Assembly (NCBI RefSeq): GCF_000956465.1
Contig: NZ_JYJA01000026.1
Location: forward strand, 1 to 64,000
DNA from: Microbacterium trichothecenolyticum
GTDB lineage: Bacteria > Actinomycetota > Actinomycetes > Actinomycetales > Microbacteriaceae
DNA length: 64,000 bases
Direction of reading: 5' to 3'
This document shows, piece by piece, positions 53,195 through 62,833 of this stretch (position 1 is its first letter; every line of letters begins with the position of its first letter). The notes under the pieces are model-generated. The model was not told the DNA's origin. It ran no database searches and was given only the letters and a program-made list of their open reading frames with translations. A program made the translations under genes and the position numbers.

Positions 53195-54714
53195 CCGCCG
53201 CCCGGCTCGGCCGGAGCGTCGCCACGACGGTCGCCGTTGCCGACGCGCCGCGCTCGGCGGGAATCCTCCACCTCGGTCTCGGCAGCTTCCACCGCGCGCA
53301 CCAGGCCGTCTACACCGCTGCTGCGCTCGCCGCAGGAAGCGGCGATGACTGGGGGATCGTGGGAGTCGCGTCGCGATCCCGCTCGGTCGTCGACGCGATG
53401 CGCGCGCAGGACATGCTCTACTCCGTCGCCGAGATCTCGCCGGCGGGAACCCGACTCGCCGTTCCCGCCGTCCACACCGACGCGTTCGTCGCCGCGGATG
53501 AGCCGGACCGGGTCGTGCGCGCCATCGCCGATCCGGCGATCCGCATCGTCACCCTCACCGTGACCGAGAACGGCTACAGCTACTCGCCCGCGACCGGCCA
53601 CCTCGACGTCGCCTCCCCGGTCATCGCGGCCGACCTGCAAGGCGGCAGCCCGGCCTCGACGATCGGTCAGCTCGCACGCGGCATCCAGCGTCGGGCCGCG
53701 GCATCCGGTGCTCCTCTCACGGTGCTCAGCTGCGACAACCTGGCGGCGAACGGATCGCACACCCGCCGGCTCGTGCGCGAGTTCCTGCAGAGCCTCCCGG
53801 GAGCCGAAGGTGCCGAGGCGCTGGCGTTCCTCGACGAGCGCGTGTCGTTCCCGTCGAGCATGGTCGACCGCATCGTGCCGTCCACGACTCCCGAGCTGCG
53901 GGCCCGCGCGTCCGAGCTGCTGGGCGCGCGCGATGACATCCCCGTCCCCGCGGAACCCTTCACGATGTGGGCGATCGAGGACGACTTCCGCGCCGGCCGC
54001 CCGGCGTGGGAGGCCGGGGGAGCCGTGTTCACCGAGGAGGTCGGCCGGTACGAACAGATGAAGGTGCGGCTGCTCAACGGCACCCACTCGCTCATCGCCT
54101 ACCTCGGCGCGCTCCGCGGGGTCGAGACCATCCCCGAGGCGATCGGCCTCGCGGACATCGACGCCGCCGCCCGGATCGTCCTCGCGGACGAGTACGCGCC
54201 GTCGATCGAGATGCCGTCGGGCGTCGACTTCGACGAGTACCGGCGCGAGCTGTTCGAGCGCTGGGGCAACACCGCGCTCGGCCACCGCACGACGCAGGTC
54301 GGCACCGATGGATCGGTGAAGCTGCGCCAGCGCATTCCCGAGCCCGCAGTGCTGGCCCTCGACAACGGCGCGATGCCGCACCTGATCGCGCTCACGGTCG
54401 CGTCGTACCTGTCGTGCCTCGCCCCGCTTCCGGGCTTCCAGCCGGGTCGGTTCGCCGATGCGATGACGGATGCCGCGCGCCCGCGTCTCGCCGAGGCCGC
54501 TGCGGGCGCGCGCAACGGCGCGGGCATCGCCGACGCCGCGATCTCGGGGCTGCAGCTGTTCGGCGAGGAGCTCGCGGGTCGTCCGGCATTCATCACCCGG
54601 GTCGGCGAGCTCATCGACACGATCACAGGCGGCGGCGTGGAGGCGGCGGTGGCCGACAGCGTGGCCGCCGCGCGGGCCGAAGCACCCGGCATCCGTCACG
54701 AGGTCTCGGCATGA
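53191..54714 (+). CDS. uxuB: Mannonate oxidoreductase (fructuronate reductase), mannitol dehydrogenase family
   Basis: A 507-residue NAD-dependent polyol/sugar-acid dehydrogenase. The N-terminal Rossmann start ILHLGLGSFHRAHQAVY and the family core VGVASRSRSVV, LTVTENGYSYS, LSCDNLAANG and KVRLLNGTHSLIAYLG with catalytic Lys/Asn/His are present. It interconverts D-fructuronate and D-mannonate. ATG 53191 has AGGAG 7 nt upstream. First enzyme gene of uxuB-idnD-like-MFS-manD-eda-kdgK. Related family members act on mannitol or altronate; the neighbouring ManD makes mannonate the natural choice. Confidence 0.88.
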   Translation: MTAARLGRSVATTVAVADAPRSAGILHLGLGSFHRAHQAVYTAAALAAGSGDDWGIVGVASRSRSVVDAMRAQDMLYSVAEISPAGTRLAVPAVHTDAFVAADEPDRVVRAIADPAIRIVTLTVTENGYSYSPATGHLDVASPVIAADLQGGSPASTIGQLARGIQRRAAASGAPLTVLSCDNLAANGSHTRRLVREFLQSLPGAEGAEALAFLDERVSFPSSMVDRIVPSTTPELRARASELLGARDDIPVPAEPFTMWAIEDDFRAGRPAWEAGGAVFTEEVGRYEQMKVRLLNGTHSLIAYLGALRGVETIPEAIGLADIDAAARIVLADEYAPSIEMPSGVDFDEYRRELFERWGNTALGHRTTQVGTDGSVKLRQRIPEPAVLALDNGAMPHLIALTVASYLSCLAPLPGFQPGRFADAMTDAARPRLAEAAAGARNGAGIADAAISGLQLFGEELAGRPAFITRVGELIDTITGGGVEAAVADSVAAARAEAPGIRHEVSA

Positions 54715-54743
54715 CCGCGGCACACCAGCAGGAAGGAGGCGCC

Positions 54744-55748
54744 ATGAAGGCGCTCGCGATCCACGGCAAGGAAGACATCCGCTGGGAAGACCGCCCGCTT
54801 CCCGAGCCCGGTGAGGGCGAGGTGCGCCTGCGCGTCCGGTTCGTCGGCATCTGCGGGTCCGACCTGCACTACTACTTCCACGGCGTCAACGGTGAGTACG
54901 CGATCACGGAGCCGCTCACCCCGGGCCACGAGCTGTCGGCCGTGGTCGACCTCGACCCGTCCGGGCGACTGGAGCCCGGTACCCCGGTCACCGTGCATCC
55001 CGCCCGCTACGGCGCGCCGGTCCCGGGACTCGAGGACCACCCGCACCTGCGGCCCGGCGGCGACTACTTCGGCAGCGCCGCGACCACGCCGCATCGTCAG
55101 GGCGGTGCCGCGGAGTACCTCGTCGTCGAAGAGCACATGATCCGCGTGCTCCCCGAGACGCTCCCGCTCGAGCGGGCGGCGCTCGCCGAACCCCTCGCGG
55201 TGGCGCTGCACGCCGTGAACCTCGCCGGCGACATCACCGGCAAGCGCGTGCTCGTCATCGGCGCGGGGCCGATCGGGCTTCTCGTCGTCGCCGCGGCCGC
55301 GCACGCCGGTGCCGCGGTCGTCGGCGCGAGCGACGTGCGCACCGAGCCGCTCGCCCGCGCCGCAGCCCTCGGGGCGAGCGAGCTGGTGCTCGTCGGCCGC
55401 GACACGATCGCCGACGAATCGTACGACGTCGTGTTCGAGTGCTCCGGCGTCGCCGTCTCGCTGACGCAGTCGGTGCGTGCCGCGCGCCGCACCGGGACGA
55501 TCGTGCAGGTCGGAATGCTCGCGAACGCCGAGATCGGCGTGAACCTGGCGCCGATGCTCGCGAAGGAGCTCACCCTGCGCGGGGCGTTCCGCTTCTCGAC
55601 CGAGATCGACGACGCCGTGGCGATGCTCGCCGAATCCGACGCACTCGATGCCGTCGTCTCGCACACGATCGAGGCATCCCGCGCCGTCGAGGCGTTCACG
55701 GTCGCGCGCGACTCGTCCGCCTCGGCGAAGGTCCTGCTCGAACTCTGA
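54744..55748 (+). CDS. Zinc alcohol dehydrogenase, L-idonate/L-gulonate 5-dehydrogenase-like
   Basis: A 334-residue medium-chain dehydrogenase. The catalytic zinc site is visible as GICGSDLHYYFHG near residue 38 with GHELSA, and the NAD site as VLVIGAGPIGLLVV near 170. The C-G-S-D-L-H-Y-Y-x-H-G signature is that of IdnD-type L-idonate 5-dehydrogenases. Structural-zinc cysteines are lacking, as in IdnD. ATG 54744 is chosen for its GGAAGGAGG site; an ATGA-coupled start 11 codons earlier also exists. In this operon it would oxidise L-gulonate to D-fructuronate, or L-idonate to 5-ketogluconate. Confidence 0.85.
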   Translation: MKALAIHGKEDIRWEDRPLPEPGEGEVRLRVRFVGICGSDLHYYFHGVNGEYAITEPLTPGHELSAVVDLDPSGRLEPGTPVTVHPARYGAPVPGLEDHPHLRPGGDYFGSAATTPHRQGGAAEYLVVEEHMIRVLPETLPLERAALAEPLAVALHAVNLAGDITGKRVLVIGAGPIGLLVVAAAAHAGAAVVGASDVRTEPLARAAALGASELVLVGRDTIADESYDVVFECSGVAVSLTQSVRAARRTGTIVQVGMLANAEIGVNLAPMLAKELTLRGAFRFSTEIDDAVAMLAESDALDAVVSHTIEASRAVEAFTVARDSSASAKVLLEL

Positions 55749-55791
55749 CTTCTCACCCCCTCACCGCTCACTCATCTACGAAGGAGTACTC

Positions 55792-57192
55792 ATGAGCACC
55801 CCCCAGGTCCCCGGCGTCGACGCACCCGCGCCGCCGCCCACCGTCACCCGCTCGACGGGCGACCTCGTCCGCGCCGCCGTCTCCGGCTGGCTCGGCACCG
55901 CGCTGGAGTTCATGGACTTCCAGCTGTACTCGCTGGCCGCAGCCCTGGTTTTCAGCCAGTTGTTCTTCGCCGGCGAGGAGCCCGGCATGGCCGTCGTGCT
56001 CGCCATGGCCACCTACGGCGTCGGCTACCTCGCCCGGCCGCTCGGCGCGTGGTACTTCGGGCGCATGGGCGACAAGATCGGCCGCCGCAAGGTGCTCTTC
56101 TACACGATCCTGCTCATGGGCCTGGCGACCACGCTCATCGGCTTCCTTCCCACCTACGAGCAGGCCGGCCTCATCGCCCCGATCATGCTGGTGCTGCTGC
56201 GCCTCGCCCAGGGCTTCGGCGCCGGCGCGGAGATCTCGGGTGCGGGCGTCATGCTCGCCGAGTACGCGCCGGCCAAGCGCCGCGGCATCATCGCGTCGCT
56301 CGTCGCGCTCGGCACCAACTGCGGGACGCTCTTCGCCTCCGCGATCTGGGCGATCCTGCTGGCCGTGATGGTCGAAGAGGACGTCCTGGCCTGGGGCTGG
56401 CGCATCCCGTTCATCGCCTCCGCCGTGATCATGGTGTTCGCCGTCTGGGTGCGACTGAACCTCAAGGAGAGCCCGGTCTTCGAGGAGCGCACCGACGTCG
56501 TCGACGGTCAGGCGCTGTCGCGCGACGAGATGGTCGACCTTGCGACGCAGACCAACGACATCCGCACGCTCGAGTCGCTGAAGCGCAAGCCGATCAAGGC
56601 GACGCTCGTCTCGTTCTTCCTGCGTTTCGGGCAGGCCGGCAACTCGGGTCTCATCCAGACGTACCTGATCTCGTTCATCACGATCACCCTCGCGGTGCAG
56701 AAGGGTGTCGGCCCCGAGATCGTCATCGTCTCGTCGCTCATCGGTTTCGGGACCATCCCGTTCGTGGGCTGGCTCGGCGACAAGTTCGGCCGCCGCCGCA
56801 TGTACATCGTCATGACGTCGCTCGCGCTGGTGCTCATCGTGCCGACGATGCTCGCGATCAACACGAAGGAGGTCGCCTGGATCTTCGTCGGCTACGTCGT
56901 GATCCACAACGTGGCCGTCCTGGGCCTCGCCTCGATGGAGAACATCGCCATCCCCGAGATCTTCGGTTCGCGCAACCGCTACACGCTCACGGCCATCGTG
57001 CGCGAGATCGCCGCGATCATCGCGACCGGCATCGGACCCGTGCTGGCCGCCGCCTGGGTGGCCGCGACCACGGGCAGCATCATGCCGGTGATCGTGCTCC
57101 TCGCGCTGTACACGCTGTCGGCGCTGATCGCGGCCATCGTCGCGCCCGAGTGGACCGGTCGCGATCTGACCGATCCGCGTCCCGCGATGTAG
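55792..57192 (+). CDS. MFS metabolite:proton symporter
   Basis: A 466-residue twelve-helix transporter of the metabolite:H+ symporter branch. LGTALEFMDFQLYSLAAALVF in the first helix, MGDKIGRRKVLF in the loop after helix 2 and the repeat GDKFGRRRMYI after helix 8 are the MFS signatures. A 55-residue charged cytoplasmic loop (about 225-280) joins the halves. ATG 55792 has AAGGAG 5 nt upstream. Operon position makes it the uptake system for the sugar acid (gulonate, idonate, mannonate or fructuronate). Confidence 0.9.
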   Translation: MSTPQVPGVDAPAPPPTVTRSTGDLVRAAVSGWLGTALEFMDFQLYSLAAALVFSQLFFAGEEPGMAVVLAMATYGVGYLARPLGAWYFGRMGDKIGRRKVLFYTILLMGLATTLIGFLPTYEQAGLIAPIMLVLLRLAQGFGAGAEISGAGVMLAEYAPAKRRGIIASLVALGTNCGTLFASAIWAILLAVMVEEDVLAWGWRIPFIASAVIMVFAVWVRLNLKESPVFEERTDVVDGQALSRDEMVDLATQTNDIRTLESLKRKPIKATLVSFFLRFGQAGNSGLIQTYLISFITITLAVQKGVGPEIVIVSSLIGFGTIPFVGWLGDKFGRRRMYIVMTSLALVLIVPTMLAINTKEVAWIFVGYVVIHNVAVLGLASMENIAIPEIFGSRNRYTLTAIVREIAAIIATGIGPVLAAAWVAATTGSIMPVIVLLALYTLSALIAAIVAPEWTGRDLTDPRPAM

Positions 57193-57218
57193 GCCGTCGG
57201 GCACCCGATCCGAACCCT

Positions 57219-57248
57219 GGTGCGGCCGCCGTCCGCGGCGGCCGCACC
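57219..57248 (+). terminator. Intra-operon hairpin before manD
   Basis: A perfect 13-bp stem (GGTGCGGCCGCCG and complement) with a TCCG loop, followed by GACACTTCC, lies 27 bp after the MFS stop and 22 bp before manD. It may attenuate or stabilise the transcript between the transport and the dehydratase parts of the operon. Confidence 0.65.
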
Positions 57249-57269
57249 GACACTTCCTAGGAGACACAG

Positions 57270-58499
57270 ATGGCGATCGAGAACGTCACCGTCAACATCA
57301 CCAGCCCCGGTCGCAACTTCGTGACGCTCAAGATCGTGACCTCCGACGGCATCGTCGGGTGGGGCGACGCCACGCTGAACGGCCGCGAGCTGTCGGTCGC
57401 GTCGTACCTCAGCGACCACGTCGCCTCGACGCTCATCGGGCGCGACGAGGACCGCATCGAGGACACCTGGCAGTACCTCTACCGAGGCCCCTACTGGCGC
57501 CGCGGCCCCGTCACGATGGCGGCGATCGCCGCGGTCGACATGGCCCTGTGGGACATCAAGGCGAAGAAGGCCGGGATGCCGCTGTACCAGCTTCTCGGCG
57601 GTGCCAGCCGCTCGGGCATCCGTGTCTACGCTCACGCATCGGGCACGGACTACCAGGCTCTCGCGAACGCGATCACCGGGTACGAGGAGCTCGGCTACAC
57701 CGCCGTGCGCGTGCAGACCGGGGTGCCCGGCCTCGGCCAGATCTACGGCGTCTCGTCGGCGGGCCCCGGTGTGCGCTACGACTACGAGCCGGCCAAGCGC
57801 GCCGTCGACGGCCGGCCGAGCGAGGAGACGTGGGACACCCGTACGTACCTCGCGCACATGCCCGACGTGTTCGCCAAGATCCGCGAGGACTTCGGCACCG
57901 GCCTGCGCATCCTGCACGACGGACATCACCGCATGTCGCCCATCGAGGCGGCGCGGTTCGCCAAAGACATCGAGCCCTACGACCTGTTCTGGCTCGAGGA
58001 CTGCACGCCGGGAGAGGACCAGTCGGCGCTGCGTCTCGTGCGCCAGCACTCCACGACGCCGCTCGCCATCGGCGAGGTCTTCAACACCGTGTTCGACTAC
58101 CAGACGCTCATCACCGAGCGCCTCATCGACTATGTGCGCTCGGCGGTGACGCACACGGGCGGCATCACGGCGATGAAGAAGCTGCTGGACTTCGCGGCGA
58201 TCTACGGCATCAAGTCGGGCATCCACGGCCCCACCGACATCTCGCCGGTGGGCATGGCCGCCGCCCTGCACCTCGACCTCGCGATCCACAACTTCGGGAT
58301 CCAGGAGTACATGCCGCACAACGAGCAGACGCTCGACGTGTTCCGCACGTCGTTCACGTTCGACCGCGGCTTCCTGCACCCGGGCGAAGCGCCCGGCCTC
58401 GGCGTCGAGCTCGACGAGGACGCCGCCGCGGCGTTCGAGTACACGAAGGCCTACCTGCCGGTGAACCGCCTGCTCGACGGGACCGTCCATGACTGGTGA
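57270..58499 (+). CDS. manD: D-mannonate dehydratase ManD
   Basis: A 409-residue enolase-superfamily enzyme that dehydrates D-mannonate to 2-keto-3-deoxy-D-gluconate. The metal and base motifs are [10 protein letters not shown] (Asp and His of the second barrel strand), [10 protein letters not shown] (Glu) and IGEVFNT (Glu), followed by [12 protein letters not shown], all in the ManD/RspA subgroup pattern. ATG 57270 has TAGGAGACACAG upstream. It overlaps eda by 11 bp. Some subgroup members act mainly on D-gluconate or are slow, so kinetics cannot be read from sequence alone. Confidence 0.93.
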   Translation: MAIENVTVNITSPGRNFVTLKIVTSDGIVGWGDATLNGRELSVASYLSDHVASTLIGRDEDRIEDTWQYLYRGPYWRRGPVTMAAIAAVDMALWDIKAKKAGMPLYQLLGGASRSGIRVYAHASGTDYQALANAITGYEELGYTAVRVQTGVPGLGQIYGVSSAGPGVRYDYEPAKRAVDGRPSEETWDTRTYLAHMPDVFAKIREDFGTGLRILHDGHHRMSPIEAARFAKDIEPYDLFWLEDCTPGEDQSALRLVRQHSTTPLAIGEVFNTVFDYQTLITERLIDYVRSAVTHTGGITAMKKLLDFAAIYGIKSGIHGPTDISPVGMAAALHLDLAIHNFGIQEYMPHNEQTLDVFRTSFTFDRGFLHPGEAPGLGVELDEDAAAAFEYTKAYLPVNRLLDGTVHDW

Positions 58500-59148
58500 G
58501 GCCGCCGCCCGTCGCCTCGCGCTCCCTGAGCGCACGGTCGGGTCCCGGGTCGTCGTGGTCGCGCGGGCTCAGCGGGCGGAGGATTACAACGCCGTTCTCG
58601 ACGTGCTGCTCGAGGCCGGCATCCGCAGTGTCGAGCTCACCCTCACCACCCCAGGAACCTTCGACCGCCTCCCGCGACTGCTCGAGCGCTACGGCGATTC
58701 CGCCGACCTCGGCGTCGGCACGGTCACCGACACGGATCAGCTCGCACGGGCCGTCGACGCGGGCGCGCACTATGTGGTCACTCCGATCACCTCGACGGCG
58801 TTCGTCGCGCAGGCGACCGAAGCCGGCGTGCCCATCATCCCCGGTGGCCTCACCCCGACCGAGCTCTTCGCGTCCTGGTCGGCGGGCGCCTCCGCGGTGA
58901 AGATCTTTCCGGCAGGTGTGGTCGGGCCGTCGTACCTCAAGGACCTGCGGGGGCCGTTCCCCGACATCGTCGCGATGCCGTCCGGTGGCGTCGACCTCGA
59001 CTCGGCCGGCGCCTGGCTCGCGGCCGGCGCGGTCGCGGTCAGCGTCGGCGGCCCGTTGCTCGGTGACGCCTTCCGAGGCGGCGACCTCGGGGCTCTGCGG
59101 GATCGCGCCGCCGCGTTCGTGGCGGTGGCCGCGCAGGAAGCGGCCTGA
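58489..59148 (+). CDS. eda: KDPG aldolase
   Basis: A 219-residue class I aldolase that splits 2-keto-3-deoxy-6-phosphogluconate to pyruvate and glyceraldehyde-3-phosphate. The Schiff-base lysine is in AVKIFPAG and the general-acid Glu in [15 protein letters not shown] and PSGGVD complete the barrel pattern. The N-terminus is about ten residues longer than in E. coli Eda. It overlaps manD by 11 bp and kdgK by 1 bp, so the three are tightly coupled. Confidence 0.93.
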   Translation: MTGEAAARRLALPERTVGSRVVVVARAQRAEDYNAVLDVLLEAGIRSVELTLTTPGTFDRLPRLLERYGDSADLGVGTVTDTDQLARAVDAGAHYVVTPITSTAFVAQATEAGVPIIPGGLTPTELFASWSAGASAVKIFPAGVVGPSYLKDLRGPFPDIVAMPSGGVDLDSAGAWLAAGAVAVSVGGPLLGDAFRGGDLGALRDRAAAFVAVAAQEAA

Positions 59149-60110
59149 TGGCTGACGCCCGCGACCCCCGCGTCGTCACCCTCGGCGAGACGATGGCGCT
59201 CGTGCGCGCCACCGAGGTCGGCTCACTCAGGCATGCGCCCGCGGTGGCGCTGGGCATCGGCGGCGCGGAGAGCAACGTCGCCATCGGCCTGCGCCGGCTC
59301 GGCGTCGACTCTTCGTGGCTCGGCCGCGTCGGCGACGACTCGCTCGGCGAGCGCGTGGTGCGCGAGATCCGCGCGGAGGGTGTCGACGTCCGCGCCGTGG
59401 TGGATTGCGGGGCCCCGACGGGGTTGATGGTGAAGGAGCGTCCGACCGCAGCATCCACCGCCGTCTTCTACTATCGCGCGGGTTCCGCAGGCTCGCGGCT
59501 GACGCCGGGGGACGTCACCGCTGGATGGATCGAAGAGGCCGACCTGCTGCACGTCTCGGGGATCACTGCCCTGATCTCGGAGTCGGGTCGCGCGACCCTC
59601 CACGCGGCCATCGACCGCGCCCGCGCCGCCGGCGTGCGCGTGAGCTTCGATGTCAACTACCGGTCGGCACTCGCGGACCCGGATGCTGCGGGGCCGAAGC
59701 TGCGGGCGCTCGCGGAACGGGCCGACGTCGTGTTCGGCGGCGCCGAGGAACTGGTGCTGATGTTCCCCGGCGACGATCCCGACGCGGCCGCGCGGCGGCT
59801 GCTCGATACGGGGTGCTCGCAGGTCGTTCTGAAGCTCGGAGCCGATGGCGCGACGGTGTTCCAGCCCGGAACCGTCGTCGAGGGGCCGGGCTTTCGGATC
59901 GACGCTGTCGACACCGTCGGCGCCGGGGACGCGTTCGTCGCCGGGTACCTGAGCGGCATGCTCGCCGGCCTCGAGGTCGCCGATACCCTCGGTCGCGCGA
60001 ACACGTGCGGTGCGATGGCGTGCCTGACCCCGGGGGACTGGGAAGCCGGACCCTCGCTGCGCGACGTCGAGGCTTTCCAGCGCGGCGACGCGGATCCCGT
60101 GCGCCGCTGA
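59148..60110 (+). CDS. kdgK: 2-keto-3-deoxygluconate kinase (PfkB family)
   Basis: A 320-residue ribokinase-fold sugar kinase. The N-terminal GGAESNVAIGLRRLG and the C-terminal anion-hole motif DTVGAGDAFVAGYL (base Asp) are the PfkB signatures, and VSFDVNYR is typical of KDG kinases. It phosphorylates KDG from ManD to give the Eda substrate. TGATG overlap with eda. It is the last enzyme of the operon. Specificity is inferred from the neighbours; closely related PfkB kinases act on fructose or ribose. Confidence 0.91.
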   Translation: MADARDPRVVTLGETMALVRATEVGSLRHAPAVALGIGGAESNVAIGLRRLGVDSSWLGRVGDDSLGERVVREIRAEGVDVRAVVDCGAPTGLMVKERPTAASTAVFYYRAGSAGSRLTPGDVTAGWIEEADLLHVSGITALISESGRATLHAAIDRARAAGVRVSFDVNYRSALADPDAAGPKLRALAERADVVFGGAEELVLMFPGDDPDAAARRLLDTGCSQVVLKLGADGATVFQPGTVVEGPGFRIDAVDTVGAGDAFVAGYLSGMLAGLEVADTLGRANTCGAMACLTPGDWEAGPSLRDVEAFQRGDADPVRR

Positions 60111-60173
60111 GACCTCGCCGCGTGCGGGTCGCCGCAGGGCGTCCCGGCTCGGGTCTGGTGTACTGTCACCGAG

Positions 60174-60992
60174 ATGAGCCCCTCGCGCCTGTCGAAGAAG
60201 ATCTACGAGCAGGAGCTGCGGCGACTGCAGGCGCAGCTCGTCGACATGCAGGCCTGGGTTCAGGCATCCGGTGCGCGGATCGTCGTGATCTTCGAGGGAC
60301 GGGATGCCGCTGGCAAGGGCTCGACGATCAAGCGGGTCGCGGAGTACCTGAACCCGCGGGTCACCCGCATCGTCGCCCTGCCGACGCCGACGGAGCGGGA
60401 GAAGACCCAGTGGTACTTCCAGCGCTACGTGCCGCACCTGCCGGCGGCGGGCGAGATCGTGCTCATGGACCGCTCGTGGTACAACCGCGCCGGCGTCGAG
60501 CACGTGATGGGTTACTGCACGAATGCGCAGTATCACCGCTTCCTCCACCAGGCGCCGATCTTCGAGCGCATGCTGGTGGAGGACGGAGTCGTCCTGCTCA
60601 AGTACTGGTTCAGCGTGTCTCCCGATGAGCAGGAGGCCCGATTCCGCTCACGCGCCGACGACCCGATGCGACGCTGGAAGCTGAGCCCGAACGACGCCCT
60701 CTCGATCACCCGGTGGGAGGACTACTCCCGCGCGAAAGACACCATGTTCGTGCACACCGACATCCCCGAGGCGCCGTGGTTCGAGGTGCCGTCGGTCGAC
60801 AAGCGCCGCAGCCGGATCAACATGATCTCTCACCTGCTGGCGAGCATCCCCTACGAGCTCGTCCCGCGGGAGGAGGTCGAGATTCCGGTCCGCCCCGGCT
60901 CCCGGGGGTACGAGCGCCCGCCCCGCAACCTCGAGAACTACGTCCCCGACGTCGCCGCCGAGCTGGAGCGCGCGGCTCACCGCGGCGACTGA
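60174..60992 (+). CDS. ppk2: Polyphosphate kinase 2 family protein
   Basis: A 272-residue PPK2 kinase, which moves phosphate between polyphosphate and nucleotides. Walker A is FEGRDAAGKGS near residue 40, the lid region TPTEREKTQWYFQRY follows, and Walker B is MDRSWYNRAGVE near 100. The one-domain length fits class I/III PPK2, which phosphorylate nucleoside diphosphates (class I) or mono- and diphosphates (class III). TACTGT ends 7 nt before ATG 60174 (leaderless pattern). No exopolyphosphatase gene is adjacent. Confidence 0.93.
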   Translation: MSPSRLSKKIYEQELRRLQAQLVDMQAWVQASGARIVVIFEGRDAAGKGSTIKRVAEYLNPRVTRIVALPTPTEREKTQWYFQRYVPHLPAAGEIVLMDRSWYNRAGVEHVMGYCTNAQYHRFLHQAPIFERMLVEDGVVLLKYWFSVSPDEQEARFRSRADDPMRRWKLSPNDALSITRWEDYSRAKDTMFVHTDIPEAPWFEVPSVDKRRSRINMISHLLASIPYELVPREEVEIPVRPGSRGYERPPRNLENYVPDVAAELERAAHRGD

Positions 60993-60997
60993 GCGGG

Positions 60998-61876
60998 TCA
61001 GAGGCGCAGCACGCCGTCGGCCACCACGAGCCCGCTGCCCGACAGGTCGACGCGGTCGCCGTCCACGGCGACGTCGAGGATGCTCGGCCTTCCCATCGCG
61101 TGGCCTTGGAGGATACGGATGCTGCCACCTCGCGCTTCTCCGTCGAGTGCGAGCAGCGCAGCGAGAGGTCCGGCGGCGGTGCCCGTGGCAGGGTCTTCGA
61201 CGATGCCGACGGTGGGGTTGAAGAAGCGCGCGTACGCGTCGGCGCCGTCCGGGCCGCCCTCGGTGGTGAAGACGTAGCACCCCTCCGCACCCACCCCGGC
61301 GAGCAGGACCCGCAGTCGTGCCGGCTCCGGCGCCGCGGCGTCGACGTCCGCGCGCGTGCGCAGCCCGAGCATGAGGTGCTCGGCACCCGTCCAGACCACC
61401 TCGGCGGAGCGGTCGGCAAGGGCCGCCGGGGTGAGGCCGAGCGCCTCAGCGAAGCCCGTTGGCTCCGTCGTCGAGTGCAGGAACCGGGGCGCGGCCTGCC
61501 GCATCGTCACCCTCGACCGGCCGGCCTCGGGGCGGGCGATCCACACCGGCAGCACGTCGTCGCCGATCTGCTGGGCGAACTCGTGGCGGTCGGACGGCAG
61601 CACACCGGTGTCGGCGAGCCAGATCCACGCGCCCATCGCGTTGTGGCCGGCACCCAGCACCTCGACCCCGGCCGCGGTGAACGACCGCAGGCGGTGGTCG
61701 GCGCCCTCAGCCGACGGTGCGACGAGGAATGTCGTCTCGGACTGATTGAACTCCTGCGCGATCGCCCTCATCTCGCGCTCGCTCAGTCCGTCGGCACCGG
61801 GCACGAGCGCGAGCGGGTTTCCGGTCAGCGGAGTCTCGGCGAAGACGTCCACCCAGAAGAAGCGCAGCTCAGCCAT
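60998..61876 (-). CDS. PhzF-family isomerase-like protein
   Basis: A 292-residue protein of the PhzF/diaminopimelate-epimerase fold. It starts with the family pattern FFWVDVFAETPLTGNPLAL and has FNQSETTFL with the acidic residue of the PhzF active site, GHNAMGAWIWLAD, and NPTVGIVEDPATGTAAGPLA near residue 230. Most chromosomal members are of unknown substrate. ATG 61876 is preferred since GAGGGG lies 9 nt upstream; an ATG three codons earlier is too close. It converges on ppk2 with 5 bp between. Confidence 0.87.
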   Translation of the reverse strand: MAELRFFWVDVFAETPLTGNPLALVPGADGLSEREMRAIAQEFNQSETTFLVAPSAEGADHRLRSFTAAGVEVLGAGHNAMGAWIWLADTGVLPSDRHEFAQQIGDDVLPVWIARPEAGRSRVTMRQAAPRFLHSTTEPTGFAEALGLTPAALADRSAEVVWTGAEHLMLGLRTRADVDAAAPEPARLRVLLAGVGAEGCYVFTTEGGPDGADAYARFFNPTVGIVEDPATGTAAGPLAALLALDGEARGGSIRILQGHAMGRPSILDVAVDGDRVDLSGSGLVVADGVLRL

Positions 61877-61980
61877 GTCATCCATCCCCTCATGCGGCGT
61901 TCCGACACGACGAGCCTGGCAGAACCTCCCCACGCGTGTCCGCCCATCGGCGCTCGCCGCCCGGTCGATAGGCTCCGACC

Positions 61981-62730
61981 GTGAACGTGCCCGCCGACCT
62001 GGCCCCGACGCTCGTCGGGGTGCTGGTGCTCGCGGCCGTCACGACCGTCGTCCTCGCGGCGTTCCGCATCCCGAGCATGTGGGCACCGGTGGTGGCGATC
62101 CTGCGCGGGGCGGTGCAGCTCGCGGTGATCAGCGTCATCCTCACGGGCGTCATCGCGAACCCGGTGTGGATCGCTGTCGCGCTCGTCGTCATGTTCACCA
62201 TCGCCACCTCCGTCGCGACGGGCCGCATCGGCTGGTCGACGCGCGGGTTCGCCGTGATGTCGTCATCGATGGCGGTCGGCGTCCTCGTCGCCGCGACCGT
62301 CGTGTTCGCGACCGGCGCGCTGGAGCTCACGTCGCGGTACGCCCTCGCCATCGGGGCGATCGTCATCGGCAACGCGATGAGCATCGCGACGCTCACGGGC
62401 CGCATGTTCACGACCGCGATCGTGGACCACTGGGACGAGGTGGAAGGCTGGCTCGCACTCGGAGCCACGCCGCGAGCCTCGACGCTGCTGCTCGCTCGCC
62501 GCGCCGTGCGCGATGCGCTCGTGCCGGCGATCGACCAGACGAAGACGACGGGGCTCGTCGTGCTGCCCGGCGCCTTCGTCGGTGCGATCTTCGGCGGTAT
62601 CTCGCCGATCGAGGCCGGCCGGTTCCAGATCGTCGTGCTCGCCGCCATCATGGCCGCGGGCGCGATCACATCGGTGCTGGTCGCGACGTGGATGGGCCCG
62701 GTGCGCACCAAGCCCGCGCAGCCGGCGTGA
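61981..62730 (+). CDS. UPF0014/FetB-family permease
   Basis: A 249-residue membrane protein with six to seven helices, of the FetB (YbbM) family, which in E. coli pairs with the ATPase FetA in an exporter linked to iron homeostasis. ILRGAVQLAVISVIL, AIGAIVIGNAMSIATLTG and the loop EGWLALGATPRAST...QTKTTGLVVLPGAFVGAIFGG are family hallmarks. No fetA-like ATPase gene is adjacent. GTG 61981 comes 6 nt after TAGGCT (leaderless pattern). Confidence 0.87.
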   Translation: MNVPADLAPTLVGVLVLAAVTTVVLAAFRIPSMWAPVVAILRGAVQLAVISVILTGVIANPVWIAVALVVMFTIATSVATGRIGWSTRGFAVMSSSMAVGVLVAATVVFATGALELTSRYALAIGAIVIGNAMSIATLTGRMFTTAIVDHWDEVEGWLALGATPRASTLLLARRAVRDALVPAIDQTKTTGLVVLPGAFVGAIFGGISPIEAGRFQIVVLAAIMAAGAITSVLVATWMGPVRTKPAQPA

Positions 62731-62790
62731 CGCGCGCCCCGTTCGCCGGTGGCTGTCCTCGGCGCCTGTCCGCCCCGAAAGTCATTGTTG

Positions 62791-62802
62791 GATAGCGTTA
62801 TC
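62791..62802 (+). promoter_or_regulatory. Possible autoregulatory LacI-type operator
   Basis: GATAGCGTTATC is an almost perfect palindrome (GATA...TATC with central GCGT) 31 bp before the LacI-family gene, resembling the CG-centred operators of LacI repressors. Confidence 0.5.
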
Positions 62803-62833
62803 TCGTCACGGTCGCCCGTGTGAGAGGAAGTCG

